NCBI GenBank assembly: GCA_024232355.1
Contig: JAAEPW010000746.1
Coordinates: 1 to 19,018 of the forward strand
Length of the DNA stretch: 19,018 nt
Direction: 5' to 3'
From: Chloroflexota bacterium
GTDB taxonomy: Bacteria > Chloroflexota > Anaerolineae > B4-G1
Position 1 is the stretch's first letter. The number at the start of each line of letters is the position of its first letter. This document shows positions 7,221 through 15,402 of this stretch, in pieces. The translations under genes and the position numbers were made by a program. A model generated the notes under the pieces. It saw only the letters and a program-made list of their open reading frames with translations. It was not told where the DNA came from and made no database searches.

Positions 7221-7670
7221 TTACTCAAATATCCAGCGATCGGTGTCTCGTTCATAAGAAACGAGCTCTTCTTTGGCAAAAAAGAGTGGCACCTCGATGG
7301 CTGCTGTGTCAGGCCCATCAGAACCGTGTACCAGGTTGCGACCGATCTCTAGGCTAAAGTCAGCCCGGATGGTGCCTGGGGCTGCTTGGGCTGGGTTGGT
7401 CGCTCCCATCGTGCGTCGTGCGATTTCGATGGCATCGTTGCCCTCTAGTGCCATCACTACGACCGGGCTGGAGGTGATGTACTCGATCAATGGCGCGTAA
7501 AAAGGTTTGCCTTTGTGAATTGCATAGTGACGTTCGGCCAATGCTTGGTCGATATGGATCAATTTCATAGCCGCAATTCGCAGCCCCCGCCGCTCAAAGC
7601 GGGTGATAATTTCTCCGGTTAGCCCGCGCTGCACAGCGTCGGGTTTAATGATAATCAGTGTGTGTTCCAA
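7221..7670 (-). CDS. ndk: nucleoside diphosphate kinase
   Basis: Transfers the gamma phosphate of ATP to other (d)NDPs through a phosphohistidine, balancing NTP pools in the cytoplasm. The 149-residue product starts MEHTLIIIKPDAVQRG and ends with the catalytic H115 in NLVHGSD. The MGATNPAQAAPGTIR block is also intact. Length is normal for the family. The frame stays open upstream to 7922, but that part is antisense-like padding over the TPR gene. TTG 7670 is chosen because it precedes the conserved first strand and AGGAGG lies 4 bases upstream. It starts 38 bases after the stop of the TPR gene, leaving little room for its own promoter, so it is probably co-transcribed with that gene. Confidence 0.96.
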   Translation of the reverse strand: MEHTLIIIKPDAVQRGLTGEIITRFERRGLRIAAMKLIHIDQALAERHYAIHKGKPFYAPLIEYITSSPVVVMALEGNDAIEIARRTMGATNPAQAAPGTIRADFSLEIGRNLVHGSDGPDTAAIEVPLFFAKEELVSYERDTDRWIFE

Positions 7671-7708
7671 GTTTCCTCCTAGATATATTTTGTTTGCGTT
7701 GTGGACGA

Positions 7709-10700
7709 TTATAGTGTTCTTATTGCTTCCTTGTAAATATCCAACGCTTCCTGTAGCCGACCATTTTTCATATAAGCGTCCCCCAGTGCTTGTTGTACGT
7801 CGACACCAGGCCATTGTTTTCGATAGCTCTCCAAGTCGGCAATTACGTGTTCGAGTGATTTGCTGGCGCGGATGAGTCGGCCATAGGCTTCCAGTGATTC
7901 TGCGCGCATGTCCGCTTGCCATAGCCCTCGTGCCAATTCCATCCAGGCATCGTAATCGCGCGGATGCTTTTTCAGATACGCTCTCTCAGCCGCAAAAGGA
8001 TCGGCTGAAGGTGGTGCTTTTGCGGGACGGGGTTCTGGCGGTGTTGGCGCTTCCGCCTCGACTATGTTTGGTGTTTGTTCAACTGCTGGCGGTGGCGTGA
8101 TAGCTGTATCTTTGACAGGGAGGGGGGGGGCAGGCTCAAAGGCAACCTCGGGTGTCGGTGTTTTCTCTATTTCTGGAACTTGAGCGAGAGGTACCGTTTC
8201 TTCGACCGGGGGCGCTGTGATTTTCTCTGGCACAACCTCTGCCACTGGCGGAATCTCTTCTGGTATAGTCTCTACTATGGGAGCGGGAGGCTCTATCACC
8301 TCGACCATCTGGGCTTGGGCTTCCGCTTCCGCCTGGGCTTGAGGTGAGATTTGCGACTCGCTGAATGCCATCCAGCCAAAAGCTTCCTCAACTGGCGCTG
8401 CTGTGATTTGTCCATCTTCCAGTTGATCTGGGATGGGGGCTGCTTCCACGGCGAGGACAATTTCTTCGACTGGTGGGGCTACAATTTCCTCCATTGCAGC
8501 TTCTACCACCGGAACCGTTGCGGGGGCAGGACGACCCATAATCTCGGCCATACGGACTTTACCTTCTGCTTGAGCCTGGGCTTGAAGTTCGTCTTCTTTA
8601 CCCTCTGTCAGTTGTTCCAGCCAGGCTAGCGCATCGTCACCGGAGGGTATTCCCTCGTCTTCCAGCCAATCTGGTGTAGTGGGTTCTTCTTTGGCTATGG
8701 GTGCGGCAGGAATCGCCTCTTGTGAGGGGGCAAGTTCCTGCATCCAGTCGGGAATATCGGCTGGGGCAGGTGGCGCTTCCTCGACTGGTGGGGCTATGGT
8801 TTCTTCTGGCGCAGTTTCGGCTACTGGAGCAGGATGGCCCATAATCTCAGCCATACGGGCTTCGCCTTCTGCTTGGGCTTGCGCTTCAAGTTCATCTTCT
8901 TTACCCTCTGTCAGTTGTTCCAGCCAGGCTAGCGCATCGTCACCGGAGGGCACTACATCGCAATCCCGCCGATCTGGGGTAGTGGGCAGTTCTCGGGCGA
9001 CGGCGGCGGCTTGAATCGCCTCTTGTGAGGGGGCAAGTTCCTGCATCCAGTCGGGAATATCGGCTGGGGCAGGTGGCGCTTCCTCGACTGGTGGGGCTAT
9101 GGTTTCTTCTGGCACAGTTTCGACTATTGGAGCAGGACGGCCCATAATCTCAGCCATACGGGCTTCGCCTTCTGCTTGGGCTTGCGCTTGCAGTTCGTCT
9201 TCTTTGCCCGCTGCTAGTTGTTCCAGCCAGGCTAGCGCGTCGTCGCCGGAGGGCACTCCTTCACTTTCCAGCCAATCTGGTGTGGAGGGCTCTTCTTCAA
9301 CGACGGGTGCTACGGGATCCGACTCTTCGGCTGGAGCAAGATGCGCTTCCTCGACTGGTGGGGCTATGGTTTCTTCTGGCGCAGTTTCGACTACTGGAGC
9401 AGGACGGCCCATAATCTCAGCCATTCGGGCTTCGGCTTCCGCTTGGGCCTGAGCTTGCAGTTCGTCTTCCTTGCCTGCCGTCAGTTGTTCCAGCCAGGCC
9501 AGTGCATCGTCGCCGGAGGGCACACCCTCGCTTTCGAGCCAATCGGGCGTGGCGGGTTCTTCTTCGGCTACAGGTGTGACAGGATCGACATCTTCAGAGG
9601 GGGCATGTTCCTGCATCCAGTCAGGGATATCGGCTGGGGCAGGGGGAGTTTCCTCGACTGGTGAGGCTATGGCTTCTTCTGGCGCAGTTTCGACTGTGGG
9701 AGCAGGACGCCCCATAATCTCGGCCATCCGAGCTTCAGCTTCGGCTTGGGCTTGGGCTTGAAGTTCATCTTCTTTGCCTGCCGTCAGTTGTTCTAGCCAA
9801 GCAAGGGCGTCGTCGCCGGAGGGCACTCCCTCACTTTCCAACCAATCTGGTGTCGTGGGTTCTTCGGCTATGGGTGTTGCTGGAACTGTCTCTTCAGACG
9901 GTCCGAGTTCTTGCATCCAGTCAGGGGTGTCGGCTGAGGCAAAGGGTGTTTCCTCGACTGGTGGGGCTATAGCTTCTTCTGGCGCAGTTTCGACTGTGGG
10001 AGCAGGACGTCCCATAATCTCGGCCATACGAGCTTCGCCTTCGGCCTGGGCCTGTGCTTTAAGTTCATCTTCTTTGCCCGCCGTCAGTTGTTCTAGCCAA
10101 GCAAGGGCGTCGTCGCCGGAGGGCACTCCCTCGCTTTCCAACCAATCTGGTGTAATGGGTTCTTCGGCTACGGGTGTTGCTGGAACTGTCTCTTCAGGCG
10201 GTCCGAGTTCTTGCATCCAGTCAGGGGCATCGGCTGGGGCAGGGGGAGTTTCTTCGACTGGTGGGGCTATGGCTTTTTCTGGCGCAGTTTCGACTGTGGG
10301 AGCAGGACGGCCCATAATTTCGGCCATCCGAGCTTCGCCTTCGGCCTGGGCCTGAGCTTCAAGTTCATCCTCTTTGCCCTCTGTCAGTTGTTCCAGCCAG
10401 GCCAGGGCGTCGTCGCCGGAGGGTACTCCCTCACTTTCTAGCCAATCGGGCGTGGAGGGTTCTTCTTTGGCTACAGGTGCGGCGGGAACTGCCTCTTCAG
10501 AGGGGGCAAGTTCCTGCATCCAGTCGGGGATATCGGCTGGGGTAGGGGAGGCTTCCTCGACCGGTGGGGCTATGGCTTCTTCTGGTGCAGTTTCGACTAC
10601 TGGAGCAGGACGGCCCATAATCTCGGCCATACGAGCTTCGCCTTCGGCTTGGGCCTGGGCTTCAAGTTCATCCTCTTTGCCCTCTGTCAGTTGTTCTAAC

Positions 10701-12802
10701 CAAGCTAGGGCGTCGTCGCCGGAGGGTACTCCCTCGCTTTCCAGCCAATCTGGTGTAGTAGGTTCTTCTTCAGTGGTTATTGGGAGGGATGGTTCTGGTT
10801 CTTCAAATGCGGCTCGGCCAAATATTCCCTCAGTTGGTGGGGCTATGCTTTCCTCTGGTGCAACTCGAGTTGTCAAGGGTTCTGCCTCAGGCCGTGACAC
10901 GTCAGGTGGCTCGATCTCCTGCATCCAATCGGGGATTTCGGCTTGGGCGGCACTGGTTTCTTCCACTGTTGGAGGTTCTGTGGAGGCAGGACGCCCAAAG
11001 ATATCAGCAATACGGGCTTGAGTTTCAAGTTCATCGGATTCGCTCGGTGCTGCTTGTTCCATCCCACCCAACGTCTCGTCACTGGGTGCTGTTTCCTCAT
11101 CGGCCAGCCAGTCAGGTGTTGGTGCTTTTTCTAATGGTTCAAGTTCCTGCATCCAATCAGGAATATCGGCTGGGGCGAGGGTAACTTCCTTATCAGGCGA
11201 TACGGCAGGTTCTTGCAGCCAATCAGGAATATCATCCGGGGCGGGGGCTGTATCTGTGTCAGACGGTGCGAGTTGTTGCATCCAATCGGGAATATCGGCT
11301 GTGGCCGGGCTGGTTTCTTGTTCCTGAATATCTGTGGGTTGCTCCAACCGAGACAATGATTCATCGCTCGGGGGAGTAGGTTGTTTCTCTAACCAGTTCG
11401 GTTCTATTTGTTCTGAAGGGGTCTTTGCCAGTTCTGGGACAGTTTCTGTCGGGCTTTCTTCTTCCTCGGTAAACTGATCGCGGATACCGGCCAGCCAATC
11501 GTCTGGCGCTGGTTCTTGGGAGGGAGGAACGGAAGGGGGGGCGTCTTCACTGACTGGCGCAAAACCTAGATCGGGCAACCAGTCTGGTGCCTCTTCTCCA
11601 TCCATAATAGTGGATGCTGCTGCCGCGCCAACAGCTCCAATTCCCAGTGCGGCAAGTGGATCAAGAGTTTCTTCTGGGCTGGTTGTTTCAAGGCCCACAT
11701 CAGTTAGCCATTCGGCAGTTTCTGTTTCACCCTCCGGGGTCACTCCTGGTTCTTCTGGGGAGAACTCGTCGCCCATGCCCGTTAACCAATCGGGGATGGC
11801 TTCCTCTATTGGTGGGGCAACTGGGGGTTGCTCAAATAGGGGTTCGGCAGCGATAGGTTCAGGCGGAGTCATAACAGGGGCTTGATCGGCGATAGCAGGC
11901 TTGCCGGCAGCGTCTTGCAGCCAGGAGGGCATCTCGATCTGTGTTTCCAGCGCCGATGCGACGTCGGCGAGTGCGCCTCCCTCTTCTGCTCCCTCTATCA
12001 TCCATGCTGGCCGCTCTTCTGAGGCCAGCGTCTCGGGCTCTAGTGGAGTGATGTGCGTTTCCCGGAGCTGCAGCGGCGATGAGGCGCCAAATAGGATTTG
12101 TGCCATTTGGTTCTCTGGGTCCAGGGCTTCGGCCCGCCGCAGGTATGTTTGACCTTCTTCCTCTCGGCCACTGCTGGTCCAGATTTCTCCCAGAATCAGG
12201 TTGGCTTTGATGCAGTAGGGCAGTTCATCCAATAGTTTCTGACAGACCTCTGAGGCTTCTAATCGCTGTTCGTTGCGCCAGAGTGCCTCGGCCAGCGCGA
12301 TGGATAGATCAACCCGTTCAGGGTGCTCGGTCAACAGATCTCGAAATTCGTTGATCGCTCGTGAGAGCAGGTCCCCTTTGAGGTAGAGTCGGGCCAGTGC
12401 GCCACGAGTGAGTTGAATTCTTTGGGGTTCTTTTCCATCTCGTTGACCGTAGAGTTTGCGTAACTCGTTTTCCAATATCTCGTTGTCAGAGGCCTGTTCA
12501 AATGCTCGTTCCAGGTGCCACGCGGCTGCGTCGAACTCGCCGCGCTTTGAGTATACCTCGCTCATTCCTATCCAGGCGACCAGATCTTCTGGATTGGCAC
12601 CAAGTACACGGCGAAACATGTCGATAGCGTCATCGCTTTGCCCAGAATTGAGCATGGCTTTACCTAATAGTTGATAGGATGCCACGTCCTTGGGGTATTG
12701 TTTCAGGATATGTTTCCCATGAGCGACGGCTTCACCATACCGGCCTTCTTCAATCGTGACATCTATCTGTTCGCGATATTCTTGAAGGGAAATCTCTGCC
12801 AT
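7709..12802 (-). CDS. giant TPR protein with acidic PDW-motif repeat array
   Basis: A 1697-residue protein. TPR-like helical repeats occupy about 1-235, and a smaller TPR block lies at about 1600-1697. The centre is acidic, rich in Pro, Glu and Ala, and probably disordered. It contains roughly 21 PDWL/PDWM-type motifs, plus AWM, SWL, EWL and NWL variants. About eight near-identical units of ~100 residues lie at about 680-1450. No signal peptide is visible; an Ala/Gly-rich hydrophobic stretch near 383-401 is too weak to call a membrane segment. TPRs bind other proteins, so a scaffold with many short tryptophan ligands is the most natural reading (inference); no enzyme domain was seen. ATG 12802 has GGGGAG about 8 bases upstream and a promoter at 12860-12888. 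Related long TPR proteins with PDW-rich linkers are, from memory, common in Anaerolineae. Confidence 0.85.
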   Translation of the reverse strand: MAEISLQEYREQIDVTIEEGRYGEAVAHGKHILKQYPKDVASYQLLGKAMLNSGQSDDAIDMFRRVLGANPEDLVAWIGMSEVYSKRGEFDAAAWHLERAFEQASDNEILENELRKLYGQRDGKEPQRIQLTRGALARLYLKGDLLSRAINEFRDLLTEHPERVDLSIALAEALWRNEQRLEASEVCQKLLDELPYCIKANLILGEIWTSSGREEEGQTYLRRAEALDPENQMAQILFGASSPLQLRETHITPLEPETLASEERPAWMIEGAEEGGALADVASALETQIEMPSWLQDAAGKPAIADQAPVMTPPEPIAAEPLFEQPPVAPPIEEAIPDWLTGMGDEFSPEEPGVTPEGETETAEWLTDVGLETTSPEETLDPLAALGIGAVGAAAASTIMDGEEAPDWLPDLGFAPVSEDAPPSVPPSQEPAPDDWLAGIRDQFTEEEESPTETVPELAKTPSEQIEPNWLEKQPTPPSDESLSRLEQPTDIQEQETSPATADIPDWMQQLAPSDTDTAPAPDDIPDWLQEPAVSPDKEVTLAPADIPDWMQELEPLEKAPTPDWLADEETAPSDETLGGMEQAAPSESDELETQARIADIFGRPASTEPPTVEETSAAQAEIPDWMQEIEPPDVSRPEAEPLTTRVAPEESIAPPTEGIFGRAAFEEPEPSLPITTEEEPTTPDWLESEGVPSGDDALAWLEQLTEGKEDELEAQAQAEGEARMAEIMGRPAPVVETAPEEAIAPPVEEASPTPADIPDWMQELAPSEEAVPAAPVAKEEPSTPDWLESEGVPSGDDALAWLEQLTEGKEDELEAQAQAEGEARMAEIMGRPAPTVETAPEKAIAPPVEETPPAPADAPDWMQELGPPEETVPATPVAEEPITPDWLESEGVPSGDDALAWLEQLTAGKEDELKAQAQAEGEARMAEIMGRPAPTVETAPEEAIAPPVEETPFASADTPDWMQELGPSEETVPATPIAEEPTTPDWLESEGVPSGDDALAWLEQLTAGKEDELQAQAQAEAEARMAEIMGRPAPTVETAPEEAIASPVEETPPAPADIPDWMQEHAPSEDVDPVTPVAEEEPATPDWLESEGVPSGDDALAWLEQLTAGKEDELQAQAQAEAEARMAEIMGRPAPVVETAPEETIAPPVEEAHLAPAEESDPVAPVVEEEPSTPDWLESEGVPSGDDALAWLEQLAAGKEDELQAQAQAEGEARMAEIMGRPAPIVETVPEETIAPPVEEAPPAPADIPDWMQELAPSQEAIQAAAVARELPTTPDRRDCDVVPSGDDALAWLEQLTEGKEDELEAQAQAEGEARMAEIMGHPAPVAETAPEETIAPPVEEAPPAPADIPDWMQELAPSQEAIPAAPIAKEEPTTPDWLEDEGIPSGDDALAWLEQLTEGKEDELQAQAQAEGKVRMAEIMGRPAPATVPVVEAAMEEIVAPPVEEIVLAVEAAPIPDQLEDGQITAAPVEEAFGWMAFSESQISPQAQAEAEAQAQMVEVIEPPAPIVETIPEEIPPVAEVVPEKITAPPVEETVPLAQVPEIEKTPTPEVAFEPAPPLPVKDTAITPPPAVEQTPNIVEAEAPTPPEPRPAKAPPSADPFAAERAYLKKHPRDYDAWMELARGLWQADMRAESLEAYGRLIRASKSLEHVIADLESYRKQWPGVDVQQALGDAYMKNGRLQEALDIYKEAIRTL
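8460..10759 (-). repeat. array of eight ~300-base coding repeats
   Basis: Eight in-frame units, mostly 100-101 codons; unit 1 begins at 10759 and unit 2 at 10456. Each normally contains TPDWLESEG, PSGDDALAWLEQL, KEDEL-x-AQAQAE, RMAEIMGRPAP, APPVEE and PDWMQEL, in that order. Unit 5 lacks the PDWMQEL block. Unit 7 (near 8944-8972) has TPDRRDCD in place of TPDWLESE. Unit 8 diverges at its end. Stretches of tens of bases are nearly identical between units, which suggests recent expansion or gene conversion. Such an array is also prone to assembly collapse. Confidence 0.93.
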
Positions 12803-12859
12803 TGTTTTTCTCCCCGTTCAGATACAGATTAGGCGTGTTTTGGTTGTTGGCTAGTTTAG

Positions 12860-12888
12860 ATTATGCAACGTCTTGCCCAAAAAGTCAA
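12860..12888 (-). promoter_or_regulatory. sigma70-type promoter for the TPR-ndk transcript
   Basis: On the minus strand, TTGACT (12888-12883) and CATAAT (12865-12860) are separated by 17 bases. The -35 overlaps the stop codon of the deacetylase gene. The expected start gives a leader of about 50 bases before ATG 12802. Confidence 0.6.
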
Positions 12889-13913
12889 TTCAGGCCGTGC
12901 AGGTCTTTTAGGCGTGTAATCAGGTCGTCTATCGGTCGTTCAGGATAGGAAGGCGTGCCCAAGGGATCGGCAATAGTGTTCTCTCCCAGCATTGCGTAAA
13001 AGCTGTTGAGTATGCCGTAGGCCAGCACGTCCAGTTCATAGCCGCCCTCAAGGGTCCAGACGATGTGTCCATCACATAATTGCTGGGCCATGCTTGCTAG
13101 TTCTTGTTCCATCCAAGCATAACCCGTCAGCGAGAGATTCATCTGGGCCAATGGATCGCTCCAGTGGGCGTCGTAACCGGCTGAAACCAAGATCAAGTTG
13201 GGTTGGAAACGCTCCGCCAGGGGCCAGATTAACTCGGCAAAGATAGAGGCGTAGCCAGCATCACCGACCTGGGGTGGCAATGGTACGTTGAGCAGGGTGC
13301 CATGACCAGCGCCTTGCCCGGTATCGTTCCAGCGACCGGTGCCTGGATAGTAGGGGAACTGGTGGGTTGAAACGTAAAAGACGGCAGGGTCGTCGGCAAA
13401 CATGTCTTGGGTTCCGTTTCCGTGATGCACGTCAAAATCGACGATCACAATGCGTTCTACCTGCTCGCTTTCTAGTGCGGCCCGCGCGGCTACTGCAACA
13501 TTGTTAAAAAGGCAAAAGCCCATTGCCCGGGTGGGCGTGGCGTGGTGTCCTGGCGGGCGTACCAGGGCAAAGCCATTGTTGATTTCGCCTGCCAATACCG
13601 CCTCCACCGCCCGCACTAGACCTCCAGCAGCCATCACTGCCGCGTCAAAGGAACCAGGGGAGGTATAGGTATCGGGGTCGAGGTATCCACCGCCGGATTG
13701 GGCTGCGCGCCGTATCAATTCAACATGGGCCGGTGTGTGGACCCTCTGCAACTCTTCAATCGTGGCCGGGCGAGGCTCCAGGGACGTCAGGCGTGGCAGC
13801 ATTTCCTCACTCTCTAGGACACTGAGGATGCGCTTTAGACGGCGAGCGTTCTCCGGGTGAGAGGGTAGGTCGTGTTCGAGATAGATTGGATCGTAAACAC
13901 AAGCTGTGCTCAT
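12885..13913 (-). CDS. histone deacetylase-like amidohydrolase (class II type)
   Basis: Zinc-dependent amidohydrolase of the HDAC/acetoin-utilisation/acetylpolyamine family, 342 residues. Visible motifs are RPPGHHA (active-site H123/H124), VDFDVHHGNGT (zinc ligands D161 and H163), SAGYDAH (zinc ligand D248) and LEGGY with the transition-state tyrosine Y292. All catalytic residues are present, so it should be active. The bacterial substrate is uncertain: acetyl-lysine on proteins, acetylpolyamines or small acetylated molecules. ATG 13913 follows GGAGG by 4 bases, and a near-consensus promoter lies at 13953-13980. It is therefore probably transcribed independently of the upstream loader gene, from which it is separated by 97 bases. 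Confidence 0.94.
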   Translation of the reverse strand: MSTACVYDPIYLEHDLPSHPENARRLKRILSVLESEEMLPRLTSLEPRPATIEELQRVHTPAHVELIRRAAQSGGGYLDPDTYTSPGSFDAAVMAAGGLVRAVEAVLAGEINNGFALVRPPGHHATPTRAMGFCLFNNVAVAARAALESEQVERIVIVDFDVHHGNGTQDMFADDPAVFYVSTHQFPYYPGTGRWNDTGQGAGHGTLLNVPLPPQVGDAGYASIFAELIWPLAERFQPNLILVSAGYDAHWSDPLAQMNLSLTGYAWMEQELASMAQQLCDGHIVWTLEGGYELDVLAYGILNSFYAMLGENTIADPLGTPSYPERPIDDLITRLKDLHGLN

Positions 13914-13952
13914 ATTTCCTCCGCTGCGGGCGATTGAGGCCTTGGTACAGTG

Positions 13953-13980
13953 ATTATACCCGCCTGTGCAAGAGTGTCAA
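13953..13980 (-). promoter_or_regulatory. near-consensus sigma70 promoter for the HDAC-like gene
   Basis: On the minus strand, a perfect -35 TTGACA (13980-13975) and a perfect -10 TATAAT (13958-13953) are separated by 16 bases. The leader is about 33 bases long and includes the GGAGG site. This is the strongest promoter by eye in the window. Confidence 0.75.
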
Positions 13981-14010
13981 TAGGGGCTGGTGGAAAAATT
14001 GGGATGACGC

Positions 14011-15402
14011 CTATCGGCGACGCCGGGTGGTCTTTTTCCGACGTGGGGCGCCGCCCCGGTAGGCGGGGGCCAGGATGGCAAAGGGCGTACAGCGGCTCAC
14101 GTCCAGCATGCGCGTTGCCAAACGAGGATCAAGTTCTTCGATGGGCGTCGCAGTAGTGATGACGGTGGGCAGGCGGGCATTGTAGCGATAATCGAAAATT
14201 TGGTACAATTTTTCCCGTGCCCAGGGTGTGGCCGACTCGGTGCCTAGATCGTCTAGAACGAGGAGTGGCGCACGACGCACCTCTTCAAAGCGTTGGTCAA
14301 AGGTGACGGCGCTTTGAGGGGTAAAGGTAGCACGCAGGTGATCGAGCAGGTCGGGAACAACGATGAATAGGGCTGGTTGGCCTTGTATCACGCGATGGTT
14401 GGCGATGGCAGCGGCCAAGTGGGTCTTTCCCGCGCCGTAGGTGCCCGTAAAAGCCAGCCAACCGTCGGGATTTTCGGCAAATATGCGGGCGATTTTGATG
14501 GCGCGGGCGAGGTTCTCCTCTTCATCAATAGGGAGTTCTCCCTTGCGCGGGTCAAAACTCTCAAAAGTCTGTTGGGTATGCAAGCTGAGGCTGCTCAGGT
14601 CCGATTGGTCCTGCGCGACGCCCGCCCGCCGGTAGTCGGGGGCGATGATCGAGACGATGCGGGTTAGATCGGGGTCAACCAGGCGGGAGCGTAGACGCAG
14701 GGTTACCTCTTCCAACTCGTGGTTGGTGGTGATGACGGTGGGCAAGCGGGCATTGTAGCGATGGTTGAATATCTGAAACAGTTTTTCCTGCGCCCAGGGT
14801 GTGCTGCTTTCGGTGCCCAGATCGTCGAGGATGAGGATGGGAGCGCTGCGGACTTGGTCAAAGCGGGCGTCGTAACCAACAGAGCTGTTGGGGCCAAAGG
14901 TGGCGCGGAGGTGATCTAGTAGGTCGGGAACGGTGATAAAGAGCACCGGTTGGCCGTGCTCGACGCAAGAGTTGGCGATGGCGGCGGCCAGGTGGGTTTT
15001 GCCACAACCGTACCCGCCTTTCAGCACCAGCCAACCCTGTGGGTTCTTGGCGAAATCACTGGCTTCCTCGTAGGCCCAGTGAAGGTTGGCGCGCTTGTCG
15101 GGCTGGAGGCCGGGGACATTGGGCGTAAAGGTCTCAAATGTCAGCCGCGACAGAATGTCCAGATTGCTCAATGTTCGCAATATGTCCATGCGCCGTTCAG
15201 CTCGGGGAGTTAGTTGGCAGGTGCAGGGGACGAGTTTACCAAAGTCGGCGTGGCCAACAGACACATCAGCTCTTAGATAGCCAATTCCGCTGCAGATTGG
15301 GCAGAGTGCTTCTGTTTCGTGTTCAGTGTTCGATATACTCACTAAATTCCCCTTCAATGTAGCGCCGCCGATCTGATTCACGAGGTCGCCGACTCGTTTC
15401 AT
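14011..15402 (-). CDS. tandem double-AAA+ DnaC/DnaI-like helicase loader
   Basis: 463 residues. An N-terminal zinc-finger-like segment (C34-x2-C37, C60-x-C62) is followed by two complete DnaC/DnaI-type AAA+ ATPase domains. Domain 1 (about 88-262) has Walker A around K135 (GGYGCGKTH) and Walker B ILILDDLG (D193/D194). Domain 2 (about 278-452) has Walker A around K326 (GTYGAGKTH) and Walker B LLVLDDLG (D384/D385). A basic tail, RRKKTTRRRR, ends the protein. DnaC/DnaI proteins load the replicative helicase onto single-stranded DNA; dnaB and a DnaD-like gene just upstream support that role. ATG 15402 has GGGAGG 4 bases upstream, giving an 80-base overlap with the DnaD-like gene. GTG 15342, also with an AGGGGA site, is an alternative. 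The 93 extra codons of open frame upstream are rejected. Confidence 0.87.
   Translation of the reverse strand: MKRVGDLVNQIGGATLKGNLVSISNTEHETEALCPICSGIGYLRADVSVGHADFGKLVPCTCQLTPRAERRMDILRTLSNLDILSRLTFETFTPNVPGLQPDKRANLHWAYEEASDFAKNPQGWLVLKGGYGCGKTHLAAAIANSCVEHGQPVLFITVPDLLDHLRATFGPNSSVGYDARFDQVRSAPILILDDLGTESSTPWAQEKLFQIFNHRYNARLPTVITTNHELEEVTLRLRSRLVDPDLTRIVSIIAPDYRRAGVAQDQSDLSSLSLHTQQTFESFDPRKGELPIDEEENLARAIKIARIFAENPDGWLAFTGTYGAGKTHLAAAIANHRVIQGQPALFIVVPDLLDHLRATFTPQSAVTFDQRFEEVRRAPLLVLDDLGTESATPWAREKLYQIFDYRYNARLPTVITTATPIEELDPRLATRMLDVSRCTPFAILAPAYRGGAPRRKKTTRRRR

Noticed and set aside
7671..7922. 84-codon N-terminal extension of the ndk frame
   Set aside because: It overlaps the end of the TPR gene in another frame, has no conserved residues, and AGGAGG sits right before the internal TTG at 7670, where the kinase fold begins.
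8460..10759. Repeat array considered as a CRISPR array or non-coding satellite
   Set aside because: The ~300-base period and in-frame coding with conserved peptide motifs show it is an internal protein repeat; there are no short palindromic repeats with unique spacers.
8679..11021. Long plus-strand open frames opposite the TPR gene, rich in Ser/Ala/Gly
   Set aside because: They are antisense shadows created by the repeat array's codon pattern: all carry the same repeated serine-rich string, with no start signals and no family resemblance.
13981..14010. Terminator after the helicase loader gene
   Set aside because: The 97-base gap shows a T-rich stretch on the minus strand but no stem of useful length before it.
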